Part shown: positions 54,272 through 63,306 of the stretch, piece by piece
Numbering within the stretch: the first letter of the stretch is position 1
Layout: each line of letters opens with the position of its first letter
Assembly: GCA_023459055.1 (NCBI GenBank)
Contig: JAEWVR010000013.1
Span: 51,155-115,154 of the forward strand
Source: Fibrobacterota bacterium
GTDB lineage: Bacteria > Fibrobacterota > Chitinivibrionia > Chitinivibrionales > Chitinispirillaceae
Length of the DNA: 64,000 nucleotides
Direction of reading: 5' to 3'
The notes under the pieces: model-generated
What the model was told of the DNA's origin: nothing
Seen by the model: the letters and a program-made list of their open reading frames with translations, nothing else
Database searches by the model: none
Translations under genes and position numbers: made by a program

Positions 54272-54817
54272 TTACATACACACATCTGATTTTAATGATG
54301 TATCATATTTAACATAGTAATAATAATCAGGCCCAGATCTGCTTCCCCTTTTTTTTATAAAACGTAATGTATCGCCATTTTTCGAAATAGATACTGTTTG
54401 ATTTGTATCCTTTAGTAATGCCTCTGCATTTTTCACAAGCGGAAAAGGACTGCTGTAGTAATTTGAATCAACAACTTTTGTTATGCAGTTGTTTCCATTC
54501 ATTTTTGCATATACATTTACGGAATCTTTTTGAATGTCAATGAATTCAGAATATTTTGCAAAATTATGCGGATCGTTATTATCTTCCCAATAATAAAAAT
54601 AAAATGTTTCATTCGTTTCTATCTGGTTACTAGAAGCCCTGAGTAACAGTATTTTCCAGATCCCCACCACATTGTCAATTGTGACATTGGATGTAAAACT
54701 ATTTTCTGATGGTACGATATGATCTATACTATCATTTTCTGTCGGAGCATTACAGGAAAGGGCACTTATTATCAATCCCAGCACCATGATACAATTTCTT
54801 TTTCCCTTTTTATTCAT
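54272..54817 (-). CDS. Putative lipoprotein
   Basis: The 181-residue protein starts with a lysine-rich segment and a hydrophobic stretch ending in the lipobox S-A-L-S-C (cysteine at 22), followed by an acidic, serine-rich linker. The mature domain contains Y/F-rich strands (F-Y-F-Y-Y-W-E-D) and is unrecognised. ATG at 54817 is preceded by a GGGGGAA stretch. It stands alone, convergent with the secreted-protein gene. Confidence 0.75.
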   Translation of the reverse strand: MNKKGKRNCIMVLGLIISALSCNAPTENDSIDHIVPSENSFTSNVTIDNVVGIWKILLLRASSNQIETNETFYFYYWEDNNDPHNFAKYSEFIDIQKDSVNVYAKMNGNNCITKVVDSNYYSSPFPLVKNAEALLKDTNQTVSISKNGDTLRFIKKRGSRSGPDYYYYVKYDTSLKSDVCM

Positions 54818-54969
54818 TTTTTATTCCCCCCATGGAAATTGTTTATCTCTTTCTGTAATATACATCACTTCTTAATTTAACGGTCACCCCAAACGACTGA
54901 TTGTCATATGTATAAATAGGATCATCGTTAGGTTTTGTACTTTATCCGATATATTCTTTATCATCAGCA

Positions 54970-55797
54970 TTAACGCTTCCTGATCTTCTTATGGTCAAAG
55001 TACATCTTGTAATTTACACTATTTACTTTACAGTAAGTAATTATTTCTGATTCCTCTTTATCCCAGTAATCATTGCGATGAGAATAAAAATCATCATACT
55101 TTTGAGACAGATCATTAAAGTTGTTATTGACTGTGTTTTTCACATCTTTCCATATGGTACCATGCAGATTGGCATTTTCAAACATATACATAGTGACATA
55201 TTTTTTAGTCATGTCAATAATCTTTCTCCAGTTTGTAATAAAGGGCAGAATTGGCCCGATAAAAACATAGGTATCGATATTGTTTTTATGCAACATTTCC
55301 AGTGTATTAAGCCTATCATCTATACCTGAAGCTCCAGGTTCAAGTATTTTTGCCATTTCATTGGTATCACTTGTAATGGTCAAGCCCACCCTGCAATTTT
55401 TAAATTCTCTTAACAAGTCAATATCACGGGTAATCAGTGATGATTTTGTTTGTATACTCAACATTGGCTGGATGCTGATTAATTTCTTTAAAATGTTCCG
55501 GGTAATGTTATACTCTTTTTCCAAAAGATTATAGGGATCAGTAACAGATGATAAAAAAACTGACCTGTTCGAATATTTTTCCATATTTTTCGGGAATAAT
55601 TCTTCTGCATTGATTTTAACATCAATAAATGAACCCCAGGGTTCACTGTGTCCGGTAAATCGTTTCATAAATCGTGCGTAACAATAAATACACGCATGTG
55701 TACAACCAACATAAGGATTAATGACATAATCGGCATCAGGCAGATTTGATTTTGTTATAATTGATTTCGCGTTAATCTCTGTTACTTTTGTATTCAT
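54970..55797 (-). CDS. Radical SAM protein (SPL/Rv2578c-like)
   Basis: The 275-residue protein has the cluster motif C-T-H-A-C-I-Y-C near residue 32, following N-P-Y-V-G. It has the layout of the SplB-like radical SAM group often annotated Rv2578c family: D-V-K-I-N-A motif, L-S-S-V-T-D-P-Y and G-x-T-I-T-S-D. Substrate is unknown. There is no SPASM domain. No partner gene lies nearby. Start is ATG at 55797 with a weak ribosome-binding site. Confidence 0.85.
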   Translation of the reverse strand: MNTKVTEINAKSIITKSNLPDADYVINPYVGCTHACIYCYARFMKRFTGHSEPWGSFIDVKINAEELFPKNMEKYSNRSVFLSSVTDPYNLLEKEYNITRNILKKLISIQPMLSIQTKSSLITRDIDLLREFKNCRVGLTITSDTNEMAKILEPGASGIDDRLNTLEMLHKNNIDTYVFIGPILPFITNWRKIIDMTKKYVTMYMFENANLHGTIWKDVKNTVNNNFNDLSQKYDDFYSHRNDYWDKEESEIITYCKVNSVNYKMYFDHKKIRKR

Positions 55798-56250
55798 CTT
55801 TTTTGATTGAGGTGTTTTTATGTTGTAGCCGTTTTGACGTTTTTGCTGGCATTAGCAAAATGGCATCTTTGTAGATTTTCCATATTAATTAACAAGTACC
55901 TTTTCACCTTATATGTCAATAGACACTATAAGAAAATACTTTTTCGAGATCCCATCGGGATCAAATATTTATAGAATACATGACAAAAAAAACGACACTA
56001 GTCCCATAGGGACGACATATGAATTTTACATCATGCAAGATAGATCGTTGTAAATGTGTTTTCCATACAATTTTAGAACCTGGGTATATCTTGTCCCTAC
56101 GGGACAATGGTTTATATTTGTTATACATTTGCTATAAATATGCTGTCCCGCTGGGACAAAAAGAATTATCTGAATCTTAATAACTAATAAATCAAAATAC
56201 CAAGTCATTTTAACCGGTTTTCTGAGTCACATTTTCCGAACGAGCTGTTT
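55798..56250. other. Intergenic region carrying a palindrome array
   Basis: No gene is supported here. The region is A+T-rich except for the four short GTCCC/GGGAC palindromes described separately. Short frames through it translate to low-complexity sequence. Confidence 0.45.
55948..56158. repeat. Array of four TCCCnnnGGGA palindromes
   Basis: Four short palindromes occur: GATCCCATCGGGATC (55948-55962), GTCCCATAGGGAC (56001-56013), TTGTCCCTACGGGACAA (56091-56107) and TGTCCCGCTGGGACA (56144-56158). Centre-to-centre distances are about 52, 92 and 52 bases. The three-base centres differ while the arms are kept, as expected if base pairing or symmetry is selected or the unit has been copied. Confidence 0.8.
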
Positions 56251-56472
56251 TTACTTCACAACTTCGTTTACAAACTCCCACTCATTATCATTACAATAAA
56301 AATTAATCCCAGTTCTACATTTATAGGTAAAAATTACCCTTGTTACCTTTTCCGGTTCGCCATTGATTTTAACCATTCCACCGCTCATTCTTTTTCTGTC
56401 ATTTTTACTTGCATCTTGATACACTTTATCCTGAAACAATGATACTGTATGCGTACCAGGGCTGATACAAAG
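56251..56472 (-). pseudogene. C-terminal remnant of an unknown gene
   Basis: The reading frame ends at 56251 and can be followed up past its first ATG (56439) through I-S-P-G-T-H-T-V-S-L to a TGA at about 56473. P-G-T-H-T-V is typical of the inside of a secreted or beta-sandwich protein, so the start of this gene seems lost. The remaining ~75 residues include K-N-D-R-K-R-M-S-G-G and Y-C-N-D-N-E-W-E-F and are not recognised. It could instead be a small 62-residue gene from ATG at 56439. Confidence 0.45.
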
Positions 56473-56780
56473 TGGTCATTAGGCATAATACCTTTAATCT
56501 ACCAATCTACAATAATTCGAAACTGCATATCCCTACGGCATAAAAACTGGGCATTACAAATTAAAAATCATTCATGGTTGATGCGAGTGTCAATGGAGGG
56601 GGGAATAAGATGCTAGAATTCAAGAGCCAGAATACAGTAGAAAAGACACTTTATTGAAACTGTTTAACACAAGGTAAACAATTTGCGTATTAATTGTTTA
56701 CCTCGTTAAACGATTATACTGAACAGTAATGGTTTCATGCAAATTATTTTTTACTGAAACAATTTGCTGACTTGCCCTGC
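56473..56780. other. Intergenic downstream of the xylanase
   Basis: About 300 bases with no gene. A nested inverted repeat (56662-56711, listed separately) is the only structure noted. Confidence 0.4.
56662..56711. repeat. Nested A+T-rich inverted repeat downstream of the xylanase gene
   Basis: AGGTAAACAATT (56672-56683) and AATTGTTTACCT (56692-56703) are perfect 12-bp arms. Outer GTTTAA (56662-56667) and TTAAAC (56706-56711) extend the stem. No T run follows on either strand, so it may stabilise the 3' end or be a protein site rather than an intrinsic terminator. Confidence 0.6.
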
Positions 56781-57488
56781 TTATTTAAAAGTACTTTTGC
56801 CAACTGTAAGAATGTGCTTTGTTATTGTAGCATTTCCACTGCTTTGATACCCTTCAATGCAAAATGCTACCTCATTCATCTTACCCATTTTCAATCCTAA
56901 ACGTTTCCACTGCTTGAAATGTTTACTGACCGGTATGGTTCCACTGGTTCTTTGTGTATTGCAAACACTCCAGTATTGATCAAATGTTGCAGTACCTTTA
57001 ATCGATGGCTGGTCTGTTCTTGTTGTTTTGTAAATATCATAGCTTTCGCCATCAATAGTAACCGTTTCGATAAAACCGCTGCCAGGTGGTCTCCAGGTTC
57101 CATAATTTTCTACGATGTAATACTCAACCAGGGGATTCACAGTCCATCCATAGACACACATGTAGGAGTTTCCTTGTGGATTATACTCACAACTATACTC
57201 AACCTTTATTTCACCAACTTGACGAAATGTCTGAGTTTCATTGAATTTTTTTCCTTTACGCGCAAGAAAGTTCTCTGCTTTCTCCCACTGACATGAAAAT
57301 GTCCCGCCACTGGTAAGTGTCATACTTCCAGTGCCAGCATTCCCGCGATTATCAAACCATAATTCATAGTTGAAACCATCATGCGTACCTGTTGTGTTTT
57401 CTGTGAATGTTTGGGCTATAGCCCCGAATGAACATATTAACAGTAAACATGCAACGCGTCTTAACAACGATACTTTGTTTCGTACCAT
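56781..57488 (-). CDS. Secreted endo-1,4-beta-xylanase, GH11
   Basis: The 235-residue enzyme has a signal peptide (about residues 1-26) and a single GH11 jelly-roll domain. The nucleophile region is N-P-L-V-E-Y-Y-I-V-E-N-Y-G (E122) and the acid/base region is I-E-G-Y-Q-S-S-G (E212). It cleaves xylan outside the cell. No carbohydrate-binding or dockerin module is attached. ATG at 57488 with AAGGAG eight bases upstream is chosen; a GTG three bases earlier is also possible. Confidence 0.96.
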   Translation of the reverse strand: MVRNKVSLLRRVACLLLICSFGAIAQTFTENTTGTHDGFNYELWFDNRGNAGTGSMTLTSGGTFSCQWEKAENFLARKGKKFNETQTFRQVGEIKVEYSCEYNPQGNSYMCVYGWTVNPLVEYYIVENYGTWRPPGSGFIETVTIDGESYDIYKTTRTDQPSIKGTATFDQYWSVCNTQRTSGTIPVSKHFKQWKRLGLKMGKMNEVAFCIEGYQSSGNATITKHILTVGKSTFK

Positions 57489-57738
57489 CACCGCACTCCT
57501 TTATAATACAGTTTTAAATCATACCAATTAAAATAATGTTAGACATTTCATGTCTGTACTAAATTCTCAAAATAATGACAGAAACTTTAGAGCAGGTATT
57601 ATATGCCAATGTTTCAAGCGTGAGATTTTCATCAAGGTGCGATTCAATGTAATCGATCACTCTGTTGATCCGCTGACGATAATCCGCCTGCAAGGCTGTT
57701 GTGCTGTTCTGACAGGTTTCCATTATCCTGGATACTCA

Positions 57739-58371
57739 TCAATACGGAACATTACGCAGCTCTTCAACAATTGACGAATCAATAAAGTTGATCGGTTTAC
57801 CGCTCATTGATGCCAGATAGTACATTTTGCAGTATTTTTCCAGGATTTCAAGCAGCGAAAAAGCAGTCTCGACATCTTTTCCACATGTAAAGCTACCATG
57901 ACGATCAATAACGATGACATCACTGTTTCCGCATACATCCCTTACTGCATCAGCACCCTCTTTTGTTGATGGCTTCGCGAATTTTGCAAACGCTACCTTT
58001 TTCAGAAACATTGCAGCTTCGGAAATAAATATCTCCTCGAAAGGATTTGTGCCTATGACGGTTGAAAGAACCGTATAGACAGGATGTGCATGCACAATAC
58101 AGTCGATATCGTGTCTTTTTTTGTAAATAGCAAGATGCGTAAAACGCTCTGTTGTCGCTTTCCTTGCCCCGTCAACATGATTACCATCCATATCAACAAC
58201 AACAAGATCATCCTCAGTGATAAAATCCTTGATAATTTTTGTCGGGGTGATCATCACGTATCCATCAGGAAGCCGTACACTGATATTACCCTCTGATGCA
58301 ACGGTATAGCCGCGGGATTGAGCAAGACGGGTATATTGAACAATCTTCTTTTTTATTTCATGAATAGTCAT
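57739..58371 (-). CDS. Class II aldolase/adducin family protein (fuculose-phosphate aldolase-like)
   Basis: The 210-residue protein has the zinc histidines in V-H-A-H-P (about residue 94), the upstream glutamate in T-T-E-R-F-T-H-L and a third histidine in D-R-H-G. These belong to the FucA-type aldolases that cleave sugar phosphates such as fuculose- or ribulose-phosphate. The true substrate is unknown. ATG at 58371 with AAGGAAG seven bases upstream is preferred to ATG at 58416. It is separated from the upstream hydrogenase-like gene by a tandem-repeat array. Confidence 0.9.
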   Translation of the reverse strand: MTIHEIKKKIVQYTRLAQSRGYTVASEGNISVRLPDGYVMITPTKIIKDFITEDDLVVVDMDGNHVDGARKATTERFTHLAIYKKRHDIDCIVHAHPVYTVLSTVIGTNPFEEIFISEAAMFLKKVAFAKFAKPSTKEGADAVRDVCGNSDVIVIDRHGSFTCGKDVETAFSLLEILEKYCKMYYLASMSGKPINFIDSSIVEELRNVPY

Positions 58372-58467
58372 TTCTGCTTCCTTGTTATGTTTTGCCAGAG
58401 CATCTATGACATGCAATATACTTCTTTGATAACGGTATCACACAGCTTCATGTATCGGTAGATCTCC

Positions 58468-58620
58468 CCACATTCCACATTCCACATTCCACATTCCACA
58501 TTCCACTCTCCACATTCCACTCTCCACATTCCACTCTCCACTCTCCACTTTTCACTTTTCACTTTCCACTCTCCACTTTCCACTTTTCACTTTCCACTCT
58601 CCACTTTCCACTCTCCACTT
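58468..58620. repeat. Heptanucleotide tandem repeat array
   Basis: About 22 seven-base units are arranged head to tail: CCACATT, CCACTCT, CCACTTT and TCACTTT variants. The CCACATT type dominates on the left and the CCACTCT/CCACTTT types on the right. One strand is purine-only for long runs. The array begins right after the stop codon of the hydrogenase-chemoreceptor gene and ends about 97 bases before the aldolase start. Confidence 0.95.
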
Positions 58621-58621
58621 C

Positions 58622-60571
58622 CTAATTATACGCCCGTATCACCACATCAAGGTTACTGCTTATTGATTGCAGTTCTGATGCTACATTTTTCATATTTGAT
58701 GCAATCTCTGCGATTGTCGCTACCTGCATTTCAATTGACATCGCAACGGTTGTCTGCATTGAATTGATCTCATTAATACCACTGCCTATTTTCCGTATTG
58801 TGGCGACAGCTTCAACGGTCTGTACATTCATCGTCTCCATATTGGAGAATATTTTATCGCTTGTCTTTGATGTCTCGAAAGCAAGCTGCTTGATTTCATT
58901 TGCCACAACGGTAAAACTCTTTCCGGCTTCTCCGGCATTGACAGCTTCAATTGATGCATTAAGAGCAAGTAGCTTTGTCTGATCAGTAATAGCTTTTATT
59001 CCATCAAGCGATTTGCGGACATCAACAGTTGTCTGCTCAAGTATCTCAACAACATTAACGGTATTTGATGCAAGCCCGGCACTATTCTTTGCCAGTGAAC
59101 TTGCTTCCTGAGTTGTTGCGTTAATCTCACTGATACTTGATTTTATCTGCTCTGTTGCAGCAGCAATAGACTCGATACTTGACGATATATGCTGCAACGA
59201 CACATTGATACCACTGACAGCAACCTGCTGATTTTCTGCTTTCGTTTTTATTTCATCGCCCATTTCATTAAGTTTTTTAGTATTGTAGTGATGACAATTA
59301 TCAATAACATTCAAACCGTTGAAAATCGCTGTTACCATTTTTTCGCATTCATTGTAGCCGCATGATGCACAGTTGACAAGATCCTTATCTGTATACTTTT
59401 TCATTGACTCGAAGATCTTCTTTTTATCTTCAAATGTTGGCTGACGAATCGTATTATTTACTGACCTGTTGACATATGATCGTCTGTACAGATTTGGCGT
59501 CCAGTATTTATTTAATAATGATTTGATCTTTTTTTGCACGGATGATGCACTTGTTAGCATTCCTGACTTTTTCCAGGTTTGTTGCATCTCGTTATTTCTG
59601 TCCTCTATATATTTCTCGATCTCATCAGGTGATTTATCTGCATTACCGGTTCCCGGCCCTCCATTACATCCAAGTTCACAATTGAGACAATCGATTAACA
59701 CCGGAGCATTACCCTTATCAATCTGCGACTTCAAGTTGTCAAGATAATGATAAACGACATGAGGTCCCTCAATTTTGCGTGTGACTGAACCGATCTTCGG
59801 ATCCCATCGTTGTGCAGTACGTAAGAGTCCACCGGGTGTTGAAAACAACACAGCACGCTCAGCAGGGGGATTATCAAAATTCTCTTTTGAATATTTGTCA
59901 AGATTTATTTTATTATCAGACAAATACTTCTTTATCGATGACATTGTAACATTGTACTCCCCAACACCCACTTCGTCAAATTCGCGACGTTTTGCATAAC
60001 AAGGGGAGATAATCACTATGCGTGATGACGCAAATGATGGATAGTAATTCTTAATCATCTTAATCGTGTGCATCATGGGACTATCTGCCGGGGAAAGATA
60101 ATTCAGAAGTTCCGGCCTGTAAATCTCGATATAGCTGACAAGTGCAGGACAGGGCTGTGCAATGACTGCTTTTGGTTTATTCTCATCAACATGATTAAGA
60201 TACGACTGTATTGTAAGCTCAGCCCCGAAAGATACATCAAAACACCCCTTTACACCGATACTTTTGAGCCATGTATTCAGTTGGAGATATTGCCCGGGAA
60301 AAACTGCGGCAACAGCAGGTGCAACAACTGCCACAATCGATATTCCCTTTTCCAAATCGGCAAAAAACGCCTCGGTATCATCAATCCCGATTCGTGCATC
60401 ATGAGTACAGGCTTTTATGCACATACCACAACCAATGCACAAATTTGCATTCACCTCAACATATCCGCTTACCGCACTATTACAATATTTGACAGGACAC
60501 GCAGCAATGCACTGATGACAATTAACGCACTTATCCTTAATAACATCAACGACTCTTTTTAGCTCCTGCAT
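58622..60571 (-). CDS. [FeFe]-hydrogenase-like domain fused to a chemoreceptor signalling domain
   Basis: The 649-residue soluble protein has an N-terminal 2[4Fe-4S] ferredoxin (C15-C25, C45-C55) and an [FeFe]-hydrogenase large-subunit domain (about 78-310). Its H-cluster cysteines are C141, C191, C298 and C302, but proline 140 replaces the proton-transfer cysteine. Then come a four-cysteine Fe-S module (C401, C404, C409, C426) and a methyl-accepting signalling domain (about 440-645) with the tip L-L-A-L-N-A-S-I-E-A. No membrane span is seen. It is probably a cytoplasmic hydrogen or redox sensor for chemotaxis. Confidence 0.93.
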   Translation of the reverse strand: MQELKRVVDVIKDKCVNCHQCIAACPVKYCNSAVSGYVEVNANLCIGCGMCIKACTHDARIGIDDTEAFFADLEKGISIVAVVAPAVAAVFPGQYLQLNTWLKSIGVKGCFDVSFGAELTIQSYLNHVDENKPKAVIAQPCPALVSYIEIYRPELLNYLSPADSPMMHTIKMIKNYYPSFASSRIVIISPCYAKRREFDEVGVGEYNVTMSSIKKYLSDNKINLDKYSKENFDNPPAERAVLFSTPGGLLRTAQRWDPKIGSVTRKIEGPHVVYHYLDNLKSQIDKGNAPVLIDCLNCELGCNGGPGTGNADKSPDEIEKYIEDRNNEMQQTWKKSGMLTSASSVQKKIKSLLNKYWTPNLYRRSYVNRSVNNTIRQPTFEDKKKIFESMKKYTDKDLVNCASCGYNECEKMVTAIFNGLNVIDNCHHYNTKKLNEMGDEIKTKAENQQVAVSGINVSLQHISSSIESIAAATEQIKSSISEINATTQEASSLAKNSAGLASNTVNVVEILEQTTVDVRKSLDGIKAITDQTKLLALNASIEAVNAGEAGKSFTVVANEIKQLAFETSKTSDKIFSNMETMNVQTVEAVATIRKIGSGINEINSMQTTVAMSIEMQVATIAEIASNMKNVASELQSISSNLDVVIRAYN

Positions 60572-60853
60572 TATTAACTCACTGGTTTAGATAATGATTA
60601 ACGTATTTTATGTCAAAACGCCCCAAAGATCATCTGACACAATAATCTACAGGAACCAGGCTTTATTGGTCAGTGGATACGTCAAATAATTTTACGTTAG
60701 CGTTTTTTTTGATTCAAGACTAAAGTCAGTTATTTTGATCTGATTACCCGAGGCAGATCATTCCATTCACGTTAAAAAACTGCCATAAACTTTTTTTTAT
60801 TTTTTTTATAATAACGCTTGCATTACCATGATGCAGATAAGTATCTTACTTGT

Positions 60854-60946
60854 ACCTACATAATAATCCTCATTGCAAGGTCCTCTTGCAGACAATTTGG
60901 GTGAAGCGGAAGGCGTCAGGTAGTAATACCTGGCGCTTATTTTTTT
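60854..60946 (+). ncRNA. Candidate small RNA with promoter and intrinsic terminator
   Basis: TTGCAT (60818-60823) and TATCTT (60842-60847) with an 18-base spacer, below A/T tracts, predict a start near 60854. The ~93-base product would hold a hairpin TGCAAG/CTTGCA (60874-60890) and end in a 10- to 12-bp terminator stem (60911-60938, GTAA loop) followed by TTATTTTTTT. It has no open frame or known RNA family that I recognise. It lies opposite two minus-strand genes. Confidence 0.55.
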
Positions 60947-60968
60947 AGGGATGGTCGCGACTATCCCT
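60947..60968. repeat. AGGGATGGTCG/CGACTATCCCT palindrome
   Basis: Eleven-base arms with one G-U mismatch meet without a loop. It directly follows the terminator of the candidate small RNA. No T run follows on either strand. Confidence 0.6.
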
Positions 60969-61155
60969 TACCGGACTCAAAAACAAACAAAGCCAAATAC
61001 ATCGCTAATGCAGGATTAACAACTACCTTTGCAACACCAATAATAGCAATGTATTACATTCATGAAAGCGGTATATTGAGGAATGGCAATTTCCAATATT
61101 TCCACTACTATTTGCAAGAATCACAATTTTCTATTGGGCATACCGGACTAAAGAC
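60969..61155. other. Intergenic, no gene seen
   Basis: The 187 bases between the candidate small RNA and the helicase stop codon are A+T-rich with no supported frame. Confidence 0.4.
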
Positions 61156-63075
61156 TCAACCGACCTCAAGCTGTGCCTGGGCATCAACGACATCACGGTT
61201 AACAAGAAGCAGGGCTTCATGAAAGCGGTCTGCAAGGAATGTATCGGGAATCTTGTCACGCAGCGTGCGCAGCAGCTGCACGGTCATACGGATAACACGC
61301 ACCAGGTCACCTTCGGGGACACCAAAACTTTCAAGCTCCTTTAAGGAACACCCATTCGACCATGCATAAATAGGTGCTGCAAGTGAGAAATCCATTTCAC
61401 GAATTGAATTGATAATACCAGCTCTGATCTCTTTTGTGCGCAGCTTGTGAATCACTTTTTCTGCATCAAATTTAAGTGTGACATTTGTCAGCGGTGCATT
61501 TCTTCTGCTTTCTTCGGTGATAATCGCTGCAAGCACGACAGGCAACTGCTGTGCAGTGCATTCCTCAAATGCCCGTGAGTAATAAAGTTCCGCTGTCTGG
61601 ATTTCATACCCACTTACTGCCGCTGCAAGTTTTCCCTTTTCTGTAAGCGTCTGTCCGTCAAGAAATCCTGCCGACTGAAGAAACTTAATTCTGTTTACAA
61701 TCTGCAATTCCTCTTTACAGTATGCTTTTGACATAGTGAATTCACCATGTTTGAAATTGTGAAGGCTTTTTCGGAATATTTCAAATGCGCCTTCTCCGAG
61801 CTGACTATACAAATTAAGGATTGTCGAATATGATGCAAAGAAACGGCTGCTGATTTTTTCATTCTGTCCATACAAAAGACGTTCCAGCTGACGTACATCG
61901 GTAGCTTCAGGAATAATCTGTGAATAGACAAAGCCCACGGCATCCATACCGCGCCGCCCGGCCCGTCCTGCCATCTGGTTATACTCACGTGTCATAAGAT
62001 AATTGAATTCGACACCATCAAACTTCTCGAGTTCATCAAAAACCACTGCACTTGCCGGCATATTCACTCCAAGTGCGAAAGTTTCTGTACAAAAGAGCAG
62101 TTTGATAAGGCCGGCAGTGAAAAGACGCTCAACAATCTCTTTTGCTGCAGGAAGGATTCCCGCATGATGAAACGCACAGCCGCTTTCCCAGAGATTTCTC
62201 ATATACGCAAGACGATCATATCCTTGCAAGCTGTAAAGTTCGACAAGTTCATCGACCATTTTTTGTACCTGTAAGCGTTCATCATCATTAAGCAGATTCA
62301 GAGCACTGTGCTGCTCTGCATTAAACTCACAGGATCTGCGGTTAAAGCAGAAATAAAGAATCGGTACCTGCCCCTGCTCAAGGACATACTGAACAATTCT
62401 TCTCGATGATGGTTTACGCCTGAGAAACTTTTTCCGTTCTTTCTCGCTTTGTCTGTATTTTTTTGCGATATATTTCAGATTCATGATGCCGAATTTAGGA
62501 CTGTAAAATGCGTGCTTTAATGGAATAGGACGATGTTTTTCCTCAATAACCGTAACCTCTGTACCACGCACCGATCCCATCCAGTCGGCAAGCTCATGAA
62601 TATTGGGTACCGTTGCACTTAAACACATAAAGCGGATTTCACGCGGGGCGAGAATGATACTTTCCTCCCAAACCGTACCTCTTTCCGGATCATCAAGGTA
62701 GTGTATCTCATCAAATACCACATAGTAAATATCTGCAAGCCGTGATGAATTCTCGAGAATAAGATTTCTGAAAATCTCGGTAGTCATGATAAGCAGCGTA
62801 CCATCAGGATTAATGGTGACATCACCGGTTTGTATCCCGACGATTTCATCACCGAAACGTTTTCTGAAATCACGATACTTCTGATTAGAGAGGGCTTTAA
62901 TAGGAGCCGTGTAGATCACACGTTTTTTCTTTTCCAGTGATACATCAACTGCATATTCTGCGATCAGCGTTTTTCCGCACCCGGTTGGTGCAGCAACGAT
63001 CAGCGACTCACCGCGATCAATAGCCTTAACGGCTTCCTCCTGAAAAAAATCCAGCTCAAAATTCTGATATTTCAA
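61156..63075 (-). CDS. Ski2/Mtr4-like DEAD/DEAH-box RNA helicase
   Basis: The 639-residue protein has a helicase core with A-P-T-G-C-G-K-T (Walker A, about residue 30), D-E-I-H (Walker B), S-A-T and the C-terminal motif Q-M-A-G-R-A-G-R-R-G, followed by a Ski2-like region related to the DSHCT domain. Such enzymes unwind RNA and appear in some bacteria (for example HelY of actinobacteria). The chosen start is TTG at 63075, eight bases after GAGGGAG. The frame opens upstream to another TTG at 63117 with no such site. It stands alone. Confidence 0.9.
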   Translation of the reverse strand: MKYQNFELDFFQEEAVKAIDRGESLIVAAPTGCGKTLIAEYAVDVSLEKKKRVIYTAPIKALSNQKYRDFRKRFGDEIVGIQTGDVTINPDGTLLIMTTEIFRNLILENSSRLADIYYVVFDEIHYLDDPERGTVWEESIILAPREIRFMCLSATVPNIHELADWMGSVRGTEVTVIEEKHRPIPLKHAFYSPKFGIMNLKYIAKKYRQSEKERKKFLRRKPSSRRIVQYVLEQGQVPILYFCFNRRSCEFNAEQHSALNLLNDDERLQVQKMVDELVELYSLQGYDRLAYMRNLWESGCAFHHAGILPAAKEIVERLFTAGLIKLLFCTETFALGVNMPASAVVFDELEKFDGVEFNYLMTREYNQMAGRAGRRGMDAVGFVYSQIIPEATDVRQLERLLYGQNEKISSRFFASYSTILNLYSQLGEGAFEIFRKSLHNFKHGEFTMSKAYCKEELQIVNRIKFLQSAGFLDGQTLTEKGKLAAAVSGYEIQTAELYYSRAFEECTAQQLPVVLAAIITEESRRNAPLTNVTLKFDAEKVIHKLRTKEIRAGIINSIREMDFSLAAPIYAWSNGCSLKELESFGVPEGDLVRVIRMTVQLLRTLRDKIPDTFLADRFHEALLLVNRDVVDAQAQLEVG

Positions 63076-63306
63076 ATCAACGGCTCCCTCACAGTGACTT
63101 TTTACGTTGTTGAACAAGTCACGTAACTAACAAATTTTCAAAGCATTAAGCTATACACTTAATCTGCGGAAAAATCCGGAAATCTAAGTATAGCCCCATA
63201 AATATAGAATATAGCACTTACAACAGCACAGTTTTCATATATATATTGTGGAGATAAACGGGTTACAGATCTCATCTGTATCTTTACACATTTAAAAGGA
63301 ATTGCA

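Noticed and set aside
55948..56158. The palindrome array as a CRISPR array
   Set aside because: The repeated part is only 13-17 bases, the spacing is uneven and no cas genes are present.
58443..58620. The heptamer array as a CRISPR array
   Set aside because: Units are seven bases with no spacers, and no cas genes are nearby.
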